NCBI GenBank assembly: GCA_023548195.1
Contig: JAJHZJ010000121.1
Span: forward strand, 5,428,180-5,492,179
Direction of reading: 5' to 3'
Source: Bettongia penicillata ogilbyi
Taxonomy: Eukaryota; Chordata; Mammalia; Diprotodontia; Potoroidae
DNA length: 64,000 bases
The notes beneath the pieces are model-generated. The model saw nothing but the letters and a program-made list of their open reading frames with translations, did not search any database and had not been told where the DNA came from. The first letter of the stretch is position 1. Each line of letters opens with the position of its first letter. The position numbers were made by a program, and so were the translations under genes. Positions 44,940 to 56,748 of this stretch are shown in pieces.

Positions 44940-46780
44940 TGCAATTCCTACAGGCTATTTTATTTTTTAGCTGACATTCTTACTGTTCTTGAACTGTCCC
45001 CCATCCTGTTCCCTGATTAAAGATCTCATCTACATAATGTGTGATTTGATTTGACTCTCAATTAAATTATAGAAGGTGAAGAGAATAATATTAAAGGAGA
45101 GACTTAGCACCTCAATTTATATCCTCACAATAGGGAAAAGAAAAAAAAATCCTCTTTTCCTAAAATGTTTGTTAGCCATGAAGGAGAATGCTGAAGATAT
45201 CCCCTTTATGGTAGAGTTTTAGTCTTTACCAAGTAAAATTACAGCATGTTTAATTTTATCTTTGGAGACAAAATGTGTAATGATGACTTCTACCTTCAAC
45301 AAACTTTATCTCTCTAACTATGAGAGCGTTTGATTAAAAACTCATTAAAAAGGTATGCTATATTAACGTATTCATCTCAAGACTGTTTTGATGGATACTT
45401 TGTCTCTGTCTACCCCAGGTATTTTATGTAGTCTGTCTAAACAGCATGAATCACATTTAAAATTGCATCAACTTGTACCACCTCCAGTGTAACAAACTGA
45501 AGTCGAATTGATTTAGTCTCACTTCCAGCTCCCTAATCATTCAGAACATTTGAATTATTTTTTTGGTTCAGTTTGGTTATTTCACTTTATAGAAGATTGG
45601 AATCTAAGTTATAGAGAAAAGAGAAAGGGGTACCAGTTTCCCAACAAACCATTCTTGCTTGTCATGAGGCCTTAGTGGGAGTAGAAGTCTCTTAGAAAAG
45701 AGCTAATTTTGACTGAATGGATGAACAAGAATTAACTATCTTGAATATACAGTTCCTATGCTGCAAAACAAATTATCTTAAGGAAATAAATTGCAATGAA
45801 ACATTTTGTCAGATTGTCTGGATTGTATCGTTAAGAAACTGTTACCCCTACATGGATTTACTCCTCTCTGAGAGTTTATGAATTACTGTTCATTACTTTT
45901 CATAGTATGATTATAACCTTAGAGATTTGTAATTGAAGGGGTTTCATCTGAACAGGGAAAGTAAAAGCCAGAAAATACATATTGATTTAGGTTGTGGAAG
46001 GATTGACTGAATTCATAAAAATGGTCTTTTGGATCTAAGAATATATTTTCTCTTTTCAACTTCAATATAGGCTTGTTAATGAAAATACAAAGGCTGGGAG
46101 AAGATCTTGTTATGATCTACAAAGTAATATTTGTTGTTGACCACTGTCAAGAAAACCTACCTTTAGATAAATTTGGCAAACATTTCTATTAAGCCAGGGA
46201 AAGAACTTTACGCTTTGATACAAAGATGGGTAAGACAAGCCTCTATTCTGGATGATCTTTTGATCTAAGATACAAGGGGAAAAAAGAGAAGTACTTGAAT
46301 GATTAGAGCACATCAATAACAGATAAAGACCGTAAGAGAGTTTTTGCTGTTTAAAACGACTGCTCTCAGTTGGGAGGATCAAGGCTCACAAAGAAGTTGG
46401 TACTTGGGTTGGTCCATGAAAAGTGGGTTGGATTTTGACAGTTTGATCCTGTCCTTTTTATGTTGTTGATTACCAGTTGTCAATCTAGGAGCAAAAGGCA
46501 GTAGAGATGTATGCTTGGGGGAATGAGTTCATGAACCTTTGGGCTGGGTCTTGCTATGTTTTTGCATTGTTCTCATCCTTGACCATCTTGGGGTTAGGTT
46601 TCAAGGCTGATGTTCACCGTCAATTCAGTCACAGCTTGAGGAGTTGACCCCTATTTACTTGCCCAGCTGACAGAATTCCTTGATTCTTATACTTTTGTAT
46701 TGTTAGCGTTTGGAGTGATAAGATATAGAAGCTGATGCTACATATGCTCAGTAATATAATGATGGTGAGCAGGATGACAA
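44940..46780. other. Unique AT-rich DNA
   Basis: About 1.8 kb without a recognised repeat. The 90-codon minus frame at 46110-46382 lacks coding support. Confidence 0.45.
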
Positions 46781-46784
46781 ATAA

Positions 46785-47021
46785 GAATAGATACATTTGT
46801 ATTTATGTAGGTTACACAGTGCTTGTGTTGTATTATCACGTTTGATTTTCACGACAATATTGGGAGGTAGGTGCTGTTATTATTTTCATTTTACAGATGA
46901 TGAAACTGAGGCAAGACAGCTAAAGTGACCTGCCTAGATTCACATAAGTAGTAAGTGTCTGAGGCTGGATTTGAACTCCGTTCTTCCTGAGTTCTCTTAC
47001 CCATGCACCAAGATGCTTCAA

Positions 47022-47022
<1 letters not shown>
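46785..47022 (-). mobile_element. CORE-SINE (MAR1/THER1-like), antisense, near full length
   Basis: From the 3' end: 'tttatgtaggttacacagtg', 'gggaggtaggtgctgttatt', 'cattttacagatgatgaaac', 'gaggctggatttgaactccg' (box B complement) and 'cccatgcacca' (head). It ends where the TA microsatellite starts. Confidence 0.82.
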
Positions 47023-47023
<1 letters not shown>

Positions 47024-47067
<44 letters not shown>

Positions 47068-47175
47068 ATATGTATATATATATATACACACATGTATATA
47101 TGTATATACACACACATATATGTATATATGTATATATACACACATACTATATATACATACATACTATATATACAT

Positions 47176-47223
<48 letters not shown>
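47024..47223. repeat. 200-bp (TA)n/(TG)n/(CATA)n/(CA)n compound microsatellite
   Basis: Starts with a long uninterrupted (TA) run (47024-47062), then TG/TA mixtures, a CATA array (about 47154-47192), a (CA) run and a closing (TA). Every frame through it is open, giving several overlapping tyrosine/isoleucine-rich false ORFs on both strands. Likely highly polymorphic. Confidence 0.95.
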
Positions 47224-47505
47224 CAGGAGGAGGAGGTTATTGGCCTCCTTGCCAAATGTAGAATATAAGGTTTAATGGGGAATTTGTGCAAAGCTCTTGT
47301 AGTAGGGTATATTTTCCTAAACCAGAGGATCTAGTAGCTGGTTGCTTTGCTGACCAGAGGCAGAAGGAAATAATAGGATATTATGCACTTAGAACATACG
47401 AATTGTATTCTTTTAAATTTCTTGTGATTAGGAAAGTCATTTTTGTTTATGGTCTGTGGGTACCTCATTGCAGTTTAACCCCAAGGCTGAATTACTATAC
47501 TGTGG
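47224..47505. other. Unique DNA
   Basis: The 145-codon plus frame 47286-47723 starts here, begins with a TTG codon, and runs into L2-like DNA. No gene. Confidence 0.4.
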
Positions 47506-47509
47506 TTGG

Positions 47510-49085
47510 TCTGGCCCAGACTAGGGATACTCCTTCTACCTCTAACGCTCTATCATTCTACGTCACCCTTTCCAGATCACTCTTGCTGTGCGATACTGCC
47601 CCTCACATCAGTTTAAAAAACTTGAGGACCTGCATCATAGAGTTTTGTTCAATCCCTCCCATCATACTTGGGAACTTCTATATAAATTCAATATCTCCTT
47701 GTGTACTTTACATTCCAAGTTGATTAGCTTCCTAAACTCTCATGACCTATGTATTAATTCTACCAGCAGGGATGATCATACTGTAAAAACTCCCCATCAC
47801 CTATGACTGTTCCGCCTCCTTTATCTCAAACCCTGACATTTTTCTTTCTCATTATAATCTATTATCCTTTCATTCCTTCCTCTGCCTCATTTCCCCAGAA
47901 ACCTATTTTCGTCCTTTCTGTTACCTTCAGCCCCTCCATTCCACTCTATTCTTCAAACCCATCACACCTACTGTAGTTTTACATTTTTCTTCAAATTGTG
48001 ACTACATAATTAATACATACATATATATATGCACATAGATGCACATATATACATACATACACACACATACATACACACACGTATACGCTTCTTACCTTTC
48101 CCTCTTGCCTTACGGTCATAGTGCTCCGACACTCTCCAACATTCAACCTTCTGGATTCTCCTCTCCTCCTGCCCCTGCTGTGCATTCATGTTAAATTCAT
48201 TTGATTTCTTGTTATTGACCCTCAGCTGGGGCCTTATTACTGAACAGAAATCCTTTTATTCTTTCCTAATTGTCATTCTATAGCACTCTGTCCTCAATTC
48301 CTTATCCCTTCTTCATTCCCCTTAGCTATTGACCTCAACTCCTACTTCAGTAAAAAAAAAAAAAATAGCCTTTTTTTTCTTGCATTCCCTCATTTCTTCT
48401 ACTTCAAGCTCTATCCTATCTCCATTCTCTCTTCCTTTGCCCTGGTCTCTGAAGAAAAGGAGGTTTTTTCTTTGTTGAGAATCTCTCCTTATGTCCTCCA
48501 GTATTTACTCTGGGAGCTTGTGCCTTCCTCATTCTTATCTTGCCTTGCCACTGGCTTCTTCTTTGCTGCCCATAATTATGCAAAACTAAGCTCTCATCTT
48601 TCTTGACCACTTTGCATCTGTTGATCATAATTTACTCGTGGATGTAATTAACTACTCACTTGGCTTCTTTCCTCTCCAGATTCCATCAGCTTCCTTAGGT
48701 TCAGGTATCACCAGGCATAGAAAACTCCCAAATCTACATATTTAACCACAGTTTCTCACCTCAACCATAATCCTGCAGTGCCAATTTTGTCTGATGAGTA
48801 TTTGCTTCTACATGTCCAACTGGCATTTGCAATTAAATGTGTCCAAAGCAGAGGTCAGTATCTTTCACTATAACTCAGACTCTACTCCAATTTTCTCTAT
48901 TTCCATTGAGGGTACTACAATATTCTCAATGATCCAGGTCTGTAACCTTGGTATCATCTTGGATTCTTTTTTCTCCCTCTTCCCTCCATTCAATTCATTC
49001 TACCAGCAAATCACCTCTAGCATTTCATCTTACTCTTCATTCAATGGCCATTCTTGCTCTTATCTTCTCTGACCAGAATTATTTT
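47510..49085 (+). repeat. Old L2-family LINE, sense, fragmented
   Basis: The second half is clearer: 'ctctcatctttcttgaccac' with 'ttgcatctgttgatcataat' (the LDLSAAFDT-like RT region), 'atgtccaactggcatttgca', 'gtccaaagcagaggtcagta', 'cttggtatcatcttggattc'. The first half (47510-48180) is C/T-rich and only loosely similar. Interrupted by an ATAC microsatellite. Confidence 0.55.
48008..48090. repeat. (ATAC/ATGC)n microsatellite
   Basis: Imperfect tetranucleotide run of ATAC and ACAC units within the L2-like region. Confidence 0.85.
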
Positions 49086-51820
49086 AATAGTCTAATTTGT
49101 CTCATTAATCACATTCTCTTTCCTCTCTGATATATTTTCCACACATATATGTTAAGTCATGTGATGGTATGATCAGCTAACTTTAGATAATAAACCCAGT
49201 TGAAATGGTTAGAGCTATATCTCTTTTATTCCTGTTGAAGCTCCTGTATAACATCTTCCTTTCATCTTAGCCCATCCTCCACTGGCAGCTATAGACATAG
49301 CTATCAACTTATAAAAAACACAAGAGATCCTCTAACTGGCATTTGTTTAATACTGTTAAGGGTCATAACAAAACTCCTCTCTTACATATTTTAGTGCTTT
49401 TATTGGTGCCAAGTTGATGAGGCAAATCATACTGTCATTGAAAATGGAGGGAAAATAGGTAAGTCAGATGGAAGAAGGGTTCTCCCTGATTTCTCCCCAC
49501 CCTATTATCCAGGGGAAATAAGCCTCATTTGAACGTTGTAATTATTTATATGCAAAATCTCATTTGTCCTTTGTATGGGCAAACTAACTATATATTTATT
49601 AATCTCTGAGAAGCAGCTTCTGTCTTCTCTGAAATCAACAAAATCCCCTGCGTCCCACAACCCCCACTCACAATTCCATTCAATGACTTGAATCCCAGTG
49701 GGCAGTATAAGCCTTTGCACTGAATGGAGCCTATTTTATTCTTTATTAAAGAGTCACTTGTGTGCAATAATCTTGATTTTACAGGGTGTCTCATTTAATT
49801 ATATCATCCTGTTCTTACACACTTGCATATATATTGAGGATAGGTAAAATATATTTGAACTGCAATGTTCAAGTTATGATCCTCCTCTCATATCTCCAGA
49901 CTGCACAGGGACTTCCAATTCATTATTTGTTCCATAAGTGAAGATATGTCATTGTCCTGAGTGAAGTCACAGGCACAAAGCATCATGAATGCAGCTGAAA
50001 GTCATTTGCTTGGGTATTTTATCATAAAGGGTGGGTGTTTACATGAGTCTTATGAACATTATAGATACTATATCAGAACACAGAGCAGACTTGTCCACCC
50101 TGAGGGTTTATATGAGAAAAAAAATTCCATGTGCAAAAATGTTTATTTCCTCCGCATGTTATACTCAGAAATCAATATTAAGAAATTGAATTCAATCAAA
50201 ATTCTACACAAGAGCAAACTGTGTACTCAGCGATTCAGAATCAGTATTCTGTGTTATATGCCTTTCTTATCCCTTCCACTGTTTGCTCCCTCCAAAAACC
50301 CATGTCTTCTTCGAATCAAGGCTGAATCCTCCAAACCTTTCACTCTCTTAATCAATGAGACACATTTCTTCCTGTTGTTTCTTGGGTAATTCTCACAGAA
50401 TGCTTTCAAAAAAAGGCAACGAGGTTTTTGAAGCAATATCTAGATTTTTTTCCGCTTGTCAGGAATTCATGCAATGGCTGAAACACTAATACATATGAAT
50501 TTGCCAGGATACAAAAAGCTTTAAATGTGGTTTTATTCCCTGTATTATTTGAGTCAAAAAATAAACTATATTTACATTTACATGGATATCTATACCTAGA
50601 TATTTCTGTCTTCACTATCTTAGGGAATGAGCAAATTCCTAAAATCTATTACATGATCCAAACTAAGTGAGCAAGCAGGACTTGTTTTCTTGTATTATAA
50701 TGAAAAAAAAATAATTAAATTCTCCTAACAGAGAAAGATTTGTTCCTCTATTAACTTTGTTTACTCCCCTACTGCACCTCTACCACCGCTGGTGCTGATG
50801 AAAGCTGGCTGACCACTTGATTGAATTTGATTGACTAGAATGAAATAATTCTCTTGCCGGCAGGTGAAAGGACTTCAGTCAGGACCACTTTCTAGAATAC
50901 AAAATCATTCATCATAAAAAAAAAAAAAAATGGAGCAGCAGCTGGCATGGCGGGCCAAACTGGGCTCATTAGTATTTATGTTATCAGCTTCCTGGTGACT
51001 CATGGAGTATTTTACAAAATTCAAAAATCACTTCTTGGATATGGTAAAAAAAAAAAAAAAAGAAAAAGAAAAATGAAGCTGCAATGGAACCCCTTAAAAA
51101 TAAAACTGGGTCAGTAGATAGAAAAGAGAAATTGAAAGCTATAGGGAAAGATTCAGCAGGGACATTATTTTTTTAATACCTAATATTCTCTACCACACAC
51201 TCTGATACTGATGGAGTGACTCATTTCCTCAATAACATATATTTGATACAACTTCCTCAGCAAATAACACTCTGCACTTCATTTGTACAAGAAATGGGTG
51301 CAAACAAGGCATGGGATGAAGAGGTGACAAATCTTTCTCAACCCCTATGATTTAAAACCACTGTCTTTGGTGTAGATCTCCGCTTTCTAAAACACTTCAC
51401 AAAAAAGCAGTAGTGGACTCTGTCTTTATCATTTTCAACTGCTCAGGAGCACTAATATTCCCTAGTAACACCAAAAAGAATTTAGTATATTAGAAAACAA
51501 CATAAACCTGGACTATAATTTAAGTGCTGGGTCTTGCTAACAGGACAGGCGATAAATAATTGAACTGCCACAGACAGAAAAGTAAACCAGGAAGTGGAAA
51601 TGTCTGTGCTTCCAAACACCACATGTAATCCCTATGGAGTTTATAAACCTCTAGTTTGCAAAGCTACAGATGCAGCTGATGTGTCCATTTTAACATGATT
51701 TAAAGCTAAATGATTTGGAGATAGGAGAGGGGCATAAAACAATGAGGATAGTCCTTCGAGATACGTGAGCAATTTTCCTTAATAGATAGTTTGCTCTGCA
51801 AAGTTTCTCATGTCTATCCC
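49086..51820. other. Longest repeat-poor stretch
   Basis: About 2.7 kb with no repeat I can name other than A-runs at 50919-50932 and 51045-51060. The plus frame at 49961-50389 opens with GTG (first ATG 49985) and has no domain. The part 50740-51060 is richer in potential factor motifs (for example AP-1 TGACTCA at 50996-51002) and is a candidate for conserved non-coding DNA. Confidence 0.45.
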
Positions 51821-51825
51821 ATTTA

Positions 51826-52115
51826 ATTTGTCAGGCATTTATTAAGAACCTACTATATCTAAAACATTGGCTAAAAAACTGGAGATAAAAAGATGCTGGA
51901 GGTGTGGTGGGGTGGGAAGGGGAAGGATATAATTAAAATATGGATGTAGATAAGTAAAAAAAATATACAAAGTCATTCACAATAACTTAAAGTGGTTGAG
52001 AATATTAGCAACTGAAGGGATAAAGACTATATTAGGAAGTAATAACTGATCTGTGTTTTGAAAAGATGCTGGGGTTTAGGAGACAGAAGTGATCACCAAT
52101 TTTTGGCCATTACTC
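51826..52115 (-). repeat. L2 LINE 3' end, antisense
   Basis: 'caggcatttattaagaacct', 'actatatctaaaacattggc', later 'actgatctgtgttttgaaaa' in antisense L2 order; the middle is disrupted. Confidence 0.65.
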
Positions 52116-52825
52116 TATTCTGAAACACAGCCATCCCAAGAGACTAGAATTATTCTAAATGGTGAAGGGGGAGATTAACCTAAATGCAAATAGATGCAGC
52201 AGTCATACCGCATTCAAAGAATTTTGAAAGACTAGCTACCCTATTTGAAATACAAATTTCTAATAAGCAGAGAGTTGAGGTAAAAAATTAAAAGCAAAGG
52301 ATGTGGAGCAATATTTTCAGTGCCTCCCTTCTTTAATTCTAAAGAATTAGGATGTTCAAATGAACTGGAACATGTGGAGACCAGAACATTATCAAGACAA
52401 AATAATATGTTTGAATTTGTCTGTACTTAGTATTGATCCACTAAAATTTTAGAACAATATTTTAGAGATGTCATGACATGGCACATGTATAACCCCTATA
52501 CTATATTGAACAAAAAAACTATAGAGATGTAGAGAAGAAAAGAAAACTATGGGGGAGCAGAAGTAGAACATATCATCACAATAAGACTTTCAACTAATAA
52601 ATTATCCTGAAGGTACAAGAGTTGAACATACAAGTCTTCAAGAGTTGAACCTACATCTTAACACTTTTATTCAACTATAATAAATAGATATAACAATTTT
52701 CATTTACTTGTGCAGCAATTGACCAAATGTTAAGTATAAACTGACGGGGTGTCCCAGAACCATTTCTGTTTGAGTTGTGTCAGAAAAAAAAAAAGAAAAG
52801 AACAAGAAATACTGTCACTAATAAT
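52116..52825. other. Unique AT-rich DNA
   Basis: Nothing recognised. Confidence 0.4.
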
Positions 52826-52829
52826 AATA

Positions 52830-52918
52830 CTCTTGCGTAGGGAGGGCTTTGAGATTTACCAACTGCTTTTCTCACAATTCTGTGAAGCTGATAAATATCC
52901 TTCCAGAAGCTCTTCTAG
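52830..52918 (-). repeat. CORE-SINE 3' fragment, antisense
   Basis: 'gggctttgagatttaccaac', 'tgcttttctcacaattctgt' resembles the antisense 3' half of the SINE at 46785. Confidence 0.55.
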
Positions 52919-53212
52919 GCATTTTCAGAGACCCTGAAACCTAGGTGGGCCTAGAAGCACCCCGTTAAGTAGGAGTCAACTGTTGCAAAAGTTAGCCCTC
53001 GTCTAAGGTCGCCACACGTGAGTCAGGAGATCTCTAGAATAGGAAATTGATTTTACATTTCTGTAGGGGTTCTGACTTGTTTGGCACAGGATACAGAATC
53101 AAAACTCATTTTCCCAGGATGCTGCTTCCCCTTTCTTAGCCTTTAATGGAAGTTGATCAGCATTCCAGTAATCTCAAAAACAACCAGCTCTCTTTGGTCT
53201 TAGAAGATCCAT
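52919..53212. other. Unique DNA
   Basis: Nothing recognised. Confidence 0.35.
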
Positions 53213-53214
53213 TT

Positions 53215-53445
53215 AAGAGGTAATCTAATATTGGGAGAGGGATGCTGTACCTGGAATTTGGAGACATGGCCTTTGTCCTAGCTCAGCCACTTTCTAGCTA
53301 TGTGACCCTGGGTGAGTAAATCCTTGTCTTACATTCTCATTTTCCTTATTTGCAAGATAACAATAGTGTTATTTAAAACTGCACTACTGAGTTGCAATAA
53401 AAACAGTGCTACATAAATATGAACCATCATTACTATCATATATCT
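53215..53445 (+). repeat. CORE-SINE (MIR-like), sense
   Basis: 'gctgtacctggaatttggag', 'gctatgtgaccctgggtgag', 'attttccttatttgcaagat', 'ctacataaatatgaaccatc' give head, core and tail in order. Confidence 0.75.
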
Positions 53446-53624
53446 TCTACACTGACTTGCTATAGTATTGGTAACTCCTACTGTAAGGATCACTCCCATG
53501 GGTTCAGGTATCATCTCCAGATAGCCTCTATTCAAACCTAAATATTTACCTGGATCAAAAAGCAAAACCCTGAAGTAACTGGACAGAGGAAAGCAAGTTC
53601 AAAACAGAGACAGAAAGGTTAGTC

Positions 53625-54470
53625 AACAACTTGACGCTAATTCAATGCTTATGATGTTTCCAGCACTGTGCTAAGCCCTGGGGACATAAAGGAAGCAACA
53701 CAAAGAAAAATATGAACCTTGTGCTCAAGGAGCACATGCTACAATGGAGAAGACAGTGTCAAATAACTTCATAGTGCATACAGGCTACATTTAGTACAAC
53801 CTGCTATTCAAAGACCATGACACTAATCTAGATGGGGGTAGGTGTGATTAGAAGGGAAAGGAATTAAGGGTGGGAGGATTGGCAAAGGCCTGTTGCATGA
53901 GGTTGAATTTACACTGAGTCTTAAAAGAAGCCAGAGAAGGCCAAGAGGAAGAAATGAAAAAAAAGAGAGTTCTAGGGATGGAGGAAAGCCAATGAAAATA
54001 TATGGAGTCAGGAGATGGAAGGTGAGTTATATACAGGGTACAGGAAGAATGGCAATGCTGCTAGACCATAGAATCGGTGGAGGAGAATGAAGTGTAAGAA
54101 GTCAAACAGGGAATGGTCTATTTGATCCTGGGTTGAATAGTGAACTACTGTAATTTATTAAAGAAAGGGATGATGACATGATCCAACCTGCACTTTAAGG
54201 ACACTTTGGCATTTGAATGGAGGATGAATTAGAGTGGGGAGGAAATTAAGTCAGGTAGAGCAAGTACTTGTAGCTATGGGACTGGAGAGAAGGGAACATA
54301 TCTGATGAATGTTGTGAAGTTAGAAATAACAAAGCTTGGCAACACAATGGTTATGTGGGAGTAAGTGCATTTCACTGAGGACAGTTCTATCAGAAAGGAG
54401 AGGTGCAAGTGGTATCCTGAATTAGGATGTCTGGGAAATTAAGGAGCCGTGTGTGATGCTAATGTTTCTG
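53625..54470 (-). repeat. L2 LINE 3' region, antisense
   Basis: 'ccagcactgtgctaagccct', 'tgctcaaggagcacatgcta', 'ggaaagccaatgaaaatata', 'gatgacatgatccaacctgc', 'gaatggaggatgaattagag', matching the same series as 41385-42100. The plus frame 53893-54090 lies inside it and is not a gene. Confidence 0.8.
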
Positions 54471-54531
54471 TACTGTTGTTCAAGCCATGATTTTGGCCTT
54501 GTCTTTTACCGTATTTCTCTGTTTGTTTTGG

Positions 54532-54755
54532 GCTAGGTGGCTCAGTAAAGTTCTGGTCAAGGAGTCAGGAACGTCTGATTTCAAATCCAGCCTCAGGCTC
54601 TTATTAATGATAATTAATCAATTTCCTCAACTCTAAAAGAGAGATCATAACACCTGCTTTCCAGGATTGTTGTGGGAATAAAATGAAGAAATATTTGTAA
54701 AGAAATTTTCAAACTTTTAAGTGCCATATAAATACAAGCTGAAATTATTACCATT
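54532..54755 (+). repeat. CORE-SINE, sense
   Basis: Head 'gggctaggtggctcagtaaa', box-B-like 'gatttcaaatccagcc', 'caatttcctcaactctaaaa', 'tttccaggattgttgtggga', 'atataaatacaagctgaaat'. The head is related to the CTCF-like head at 3586 but altered. Confidence 0.8.
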
Positions 54756-54794
54756 ATTGAGAGTAACTATTTGAATATCGGTATTAAAGAAAAG

Positions 54795-55003
54795 CATGGG
54801 TTTCACATTGCATCCTGAGTCATCTCCAGCCTTCCTGATGAATATCTGGCCACTGGACCCAGATGGTTCAGGAGAAGAAGGTGAGGTTGGTGACCTTGCA
54901 CAGCCCTCCCTCACTCAAATCAAAGTCAACTGCAAGTCATGTCATCATCTTGATGTCATGGTCCTCTTCGATAACCAAGGACAAAAACAACGACAACAGT
55001 TTA
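54795..55003 (+). mobile_element. Marsupial SINE with GAACGAAGGAC-type tail, 5'-truncated, sense
   Basis: Same body as 14395-14705: 'gccactggacccagatggtt', 'cagccctccctcactcaaat', 'caaagtcaactgcaagtcat', ending 'gataaccaaggacaaaaaca' with a (ACA/ACG) tail. Better preserved than the other copies. The frame 54796-55173 is open through it by chance. Confidence 0.82.
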
Positions 55004-55009
55004 ATAATG

Positions 55010-55258
55010 TTTTTGTTCAGTTGTTTCAGTCACGTCTGACTCTTTGTTTCCCCATTTGGAGTTTTCTTGACAAATATACAGGAGTGATTTGCTATTTCCT
55101 TCTCCAGCTCATTTTACAGATGAGGAAACTGAGGCAAAGCGGGGCAGGTGACTTGTCCAGAGCATATAGCTAGTAAGTATCTGAGGCCAGATTCGAAGTA
55201 AGGAAGAGGAGTCATCCTGACATCAGGCCCTGCGCTCTATGCACAGTGTCAACTAGTG
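55010..55258 (-). mobile_element. tRNA-headed SINE with RTE-type 3' end, antisense, near full length
   Basis: In plus reading the RTE-like end comes first: 'gttcagttgtttcagtcacg', 'tctgactctttgtttcccca', 'tttggagttttcttgacaaa', 'gctcattttacagatgagga', then 'ccagattcgaagtaaggaag' (box B complement) and the head complement 'gcgctctatgcacagtgtca'. It abuts the previous SINE tail to tail. Confidence 0.85.
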
Positions 55259-55264
55259 GAAAGT

Positions 55265-55535
55265 ATTATCATTCTTGCCACCTCTACTTTGCCCAACATT
55301 TGCTCCCCTAGGAGCTCACTTTTTGATGTCAGTGCCCTCCCTCTTAAACTTTCTTCTTTTTTAAAAAAATTCTTTGTAAATATCTTATTGACTTTATATT
55401 TATTCTGCAAATGCTCATGTATATGGTTTCTTCAGTAGCATACAAATGGGCTCCGTTTCATTCTTTGTATTTGTAACCCCAATTCCTGGACATATCAGAA
55501 ATGTAACAAATGCTTTAGGATTGATTGATGGTGCC
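55265..55535 (+). repeat. L2/L3-type 3' end, sense
   Basis: 'cattctttgtatttgtaacc', 'ccaattcctggacatatcag' and 'aatgctttaggattgattga' correspond to the L2/L3 terminal series. The 5' part (55265-55440) is uncertain. Confidence 0.45.
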
Positions 55536-55984
55536 TAACATCCCCTGCTTTGCTGCTCCCTACTGAAACTCCACCACATTTCTGCTGCTCTAGTGAAGTT
55601 GACTATTTTTATGAATGAGAATACTAGGAAGAACATGCCTCAGGTCTAGTCGAAATGTTTTTTGTTTTTTTTTTTTTTAGTTAGGCAGACTCATCAACAT
55701 CACAACTCCTCCCTCACAAGCACTGGAAAGAAGACCATTTAGGTAGCCATTTTAGGTAGCAGTGTGAGAAAATGGTGACTCGCTATGCTTAAAGGAAATA
55801 TTCAGCACTTAAACTTTAGATGATTTAGGGTGACTGAATTCTCTTTCCTGCGTCATGGTATAAATAATGTGTCCCAAGTTGTCATCATCTTCCACTGAGT
55901 GTTATTTTGAATTTGGGAAGCTACATCCACCTGGGAAGATGTGTGAATTGATGTAGTGAACAGAAACAGAACATTTGATTATCA
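55536..55984. other. Unique DNA
   Basis: A (T)n run at about 55660-55678; otherwise nothing. Confidence 0.4.
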
Positions 55985-55986
55985 TC

Positions 55987-56085
55987 CTTATTATTACCAG
56001 CATTTATACAATGCTTTAAAATTTATAAAGTGCTTTACCTGTATTAATTCTTTTGAATCTTCCAACAACCCTGTGAATCATTGTT
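55987..56085 (-). repeat. CORE-SINE 3' half, antisense
   Basis: 'atacaatgctttaaaattta', 'taaagtgctttacctgtatt', 'ccaacaaccctgtgaatcat'. It is broken off where the next SINE starts, so the next SINE probably inserted into it. Confidence 0.75.
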
Positions 56086-56326
56086 ATGGAGTCATTTCAG
56101 TTGTGTCCAACTATTTGTGATCGCTTTTGGGTTTTCTGGGCAAAGATACTGGAGAGTTTTCCATACTGGAAATGGATTGCCAGCTTATTTGACATATGAG
56201 GAAACTGAGGCAAACAGAGTTAAGCAACTTACACACAGCTAGTAAGGGTCTCAAGAAGCATTTAAATGCAGTTCTTCCTGACTCCAGGCTTGGCACTCTA
56301 TACACTGCACCACTTAGCTGCTTCTT
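56086..56326 (-). mobile_element. tRNA-headed SINE with RTE-type 3' end, full length, antisense
   Basis: 'gtcatttcagttgtgtccaa', 'gggttttctgggcaaagata', 'gaggaaactgaggcaaacag', 'tgcagttcttcctgactcca', head complement 'cactgcaccacttagctgct'. All parts present on the minus strand. Confidence 0.88.
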
Positions 56327-56568
56327 TATTATATTTATTCAATACACCATCCTAAAGCCAATTTTGAAAGAATTAACAATTCTGATAAATGCAATTACCA
56401 ACTATAATTCCAGAAGACCAGTAAATAAGCATCCTATCCACCTCTTGAAAGAGAAGTGATAGACTCAGGATAAAGAATGAAACAAATGTTAAGACATGGC
56501 CAATGCATAATTGTTTTGGGGTTTTTTTTGCTTAACTATATGTTTATAAACATTTGGTTTTTCATTTT
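56327..56568. other. Unique DNA
   Basis: Nothing recognised. Confidence 0.35.
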
Positions 56569-56571
56569 TTC

Positions 56572-56748
56572 ATAGGTGGCACAATGGATTGAGTGCTGGA
56601 CAGTTACTAGTTATGTGACCCTGGGCAGCTCACTTAAACTTCAGTTTTGTTGTGGGGATTAAATGAAATAAAAATTGTAAAATGATTAGCACAGTGCCTG
56701 TCAAATAATGTTATATCTATCTATATATGATAGCTATTATTGTTAATA
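56572..56748 (+). repeat. CORE-SINE with internal deletion, sense
   Basis: 'aggtggcacaatggattgag', then directly 'acagttactagttatgtgac' (box B region deleted), 'gattagcacagtgcctgtca' and a (TATC)-rich end. The deletion removes the internal promoter box B. Confidence 0.75.

Noticed and set aside
47150..47215. Short direct repeats that could suggest a CRISPR-like array
   Set aside because: They are CATA and CA microsatellite units without spacers, in a vertebrate genome.
46891..47275. Overlapping tyrosine/isoleucine/histidine-rich frames on both strands
   Set aside because: All are translations of the TA/TG/CA microsatellite at 47024-47223.
47286..47723. 145-residue plus-strand frame
   Set aside because: Begins with TTG, crosses from unique DNA into L2-like sequence and has no domain or codon pattern.
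49961..50389. 142-residue plus-strand frame in the repeat-poor region
   Set aside because: Opens with GTG; from the first ATG (49985) it has no recognisable domain, and no splice or polyA context supports a gene. A conservation test would settle it.
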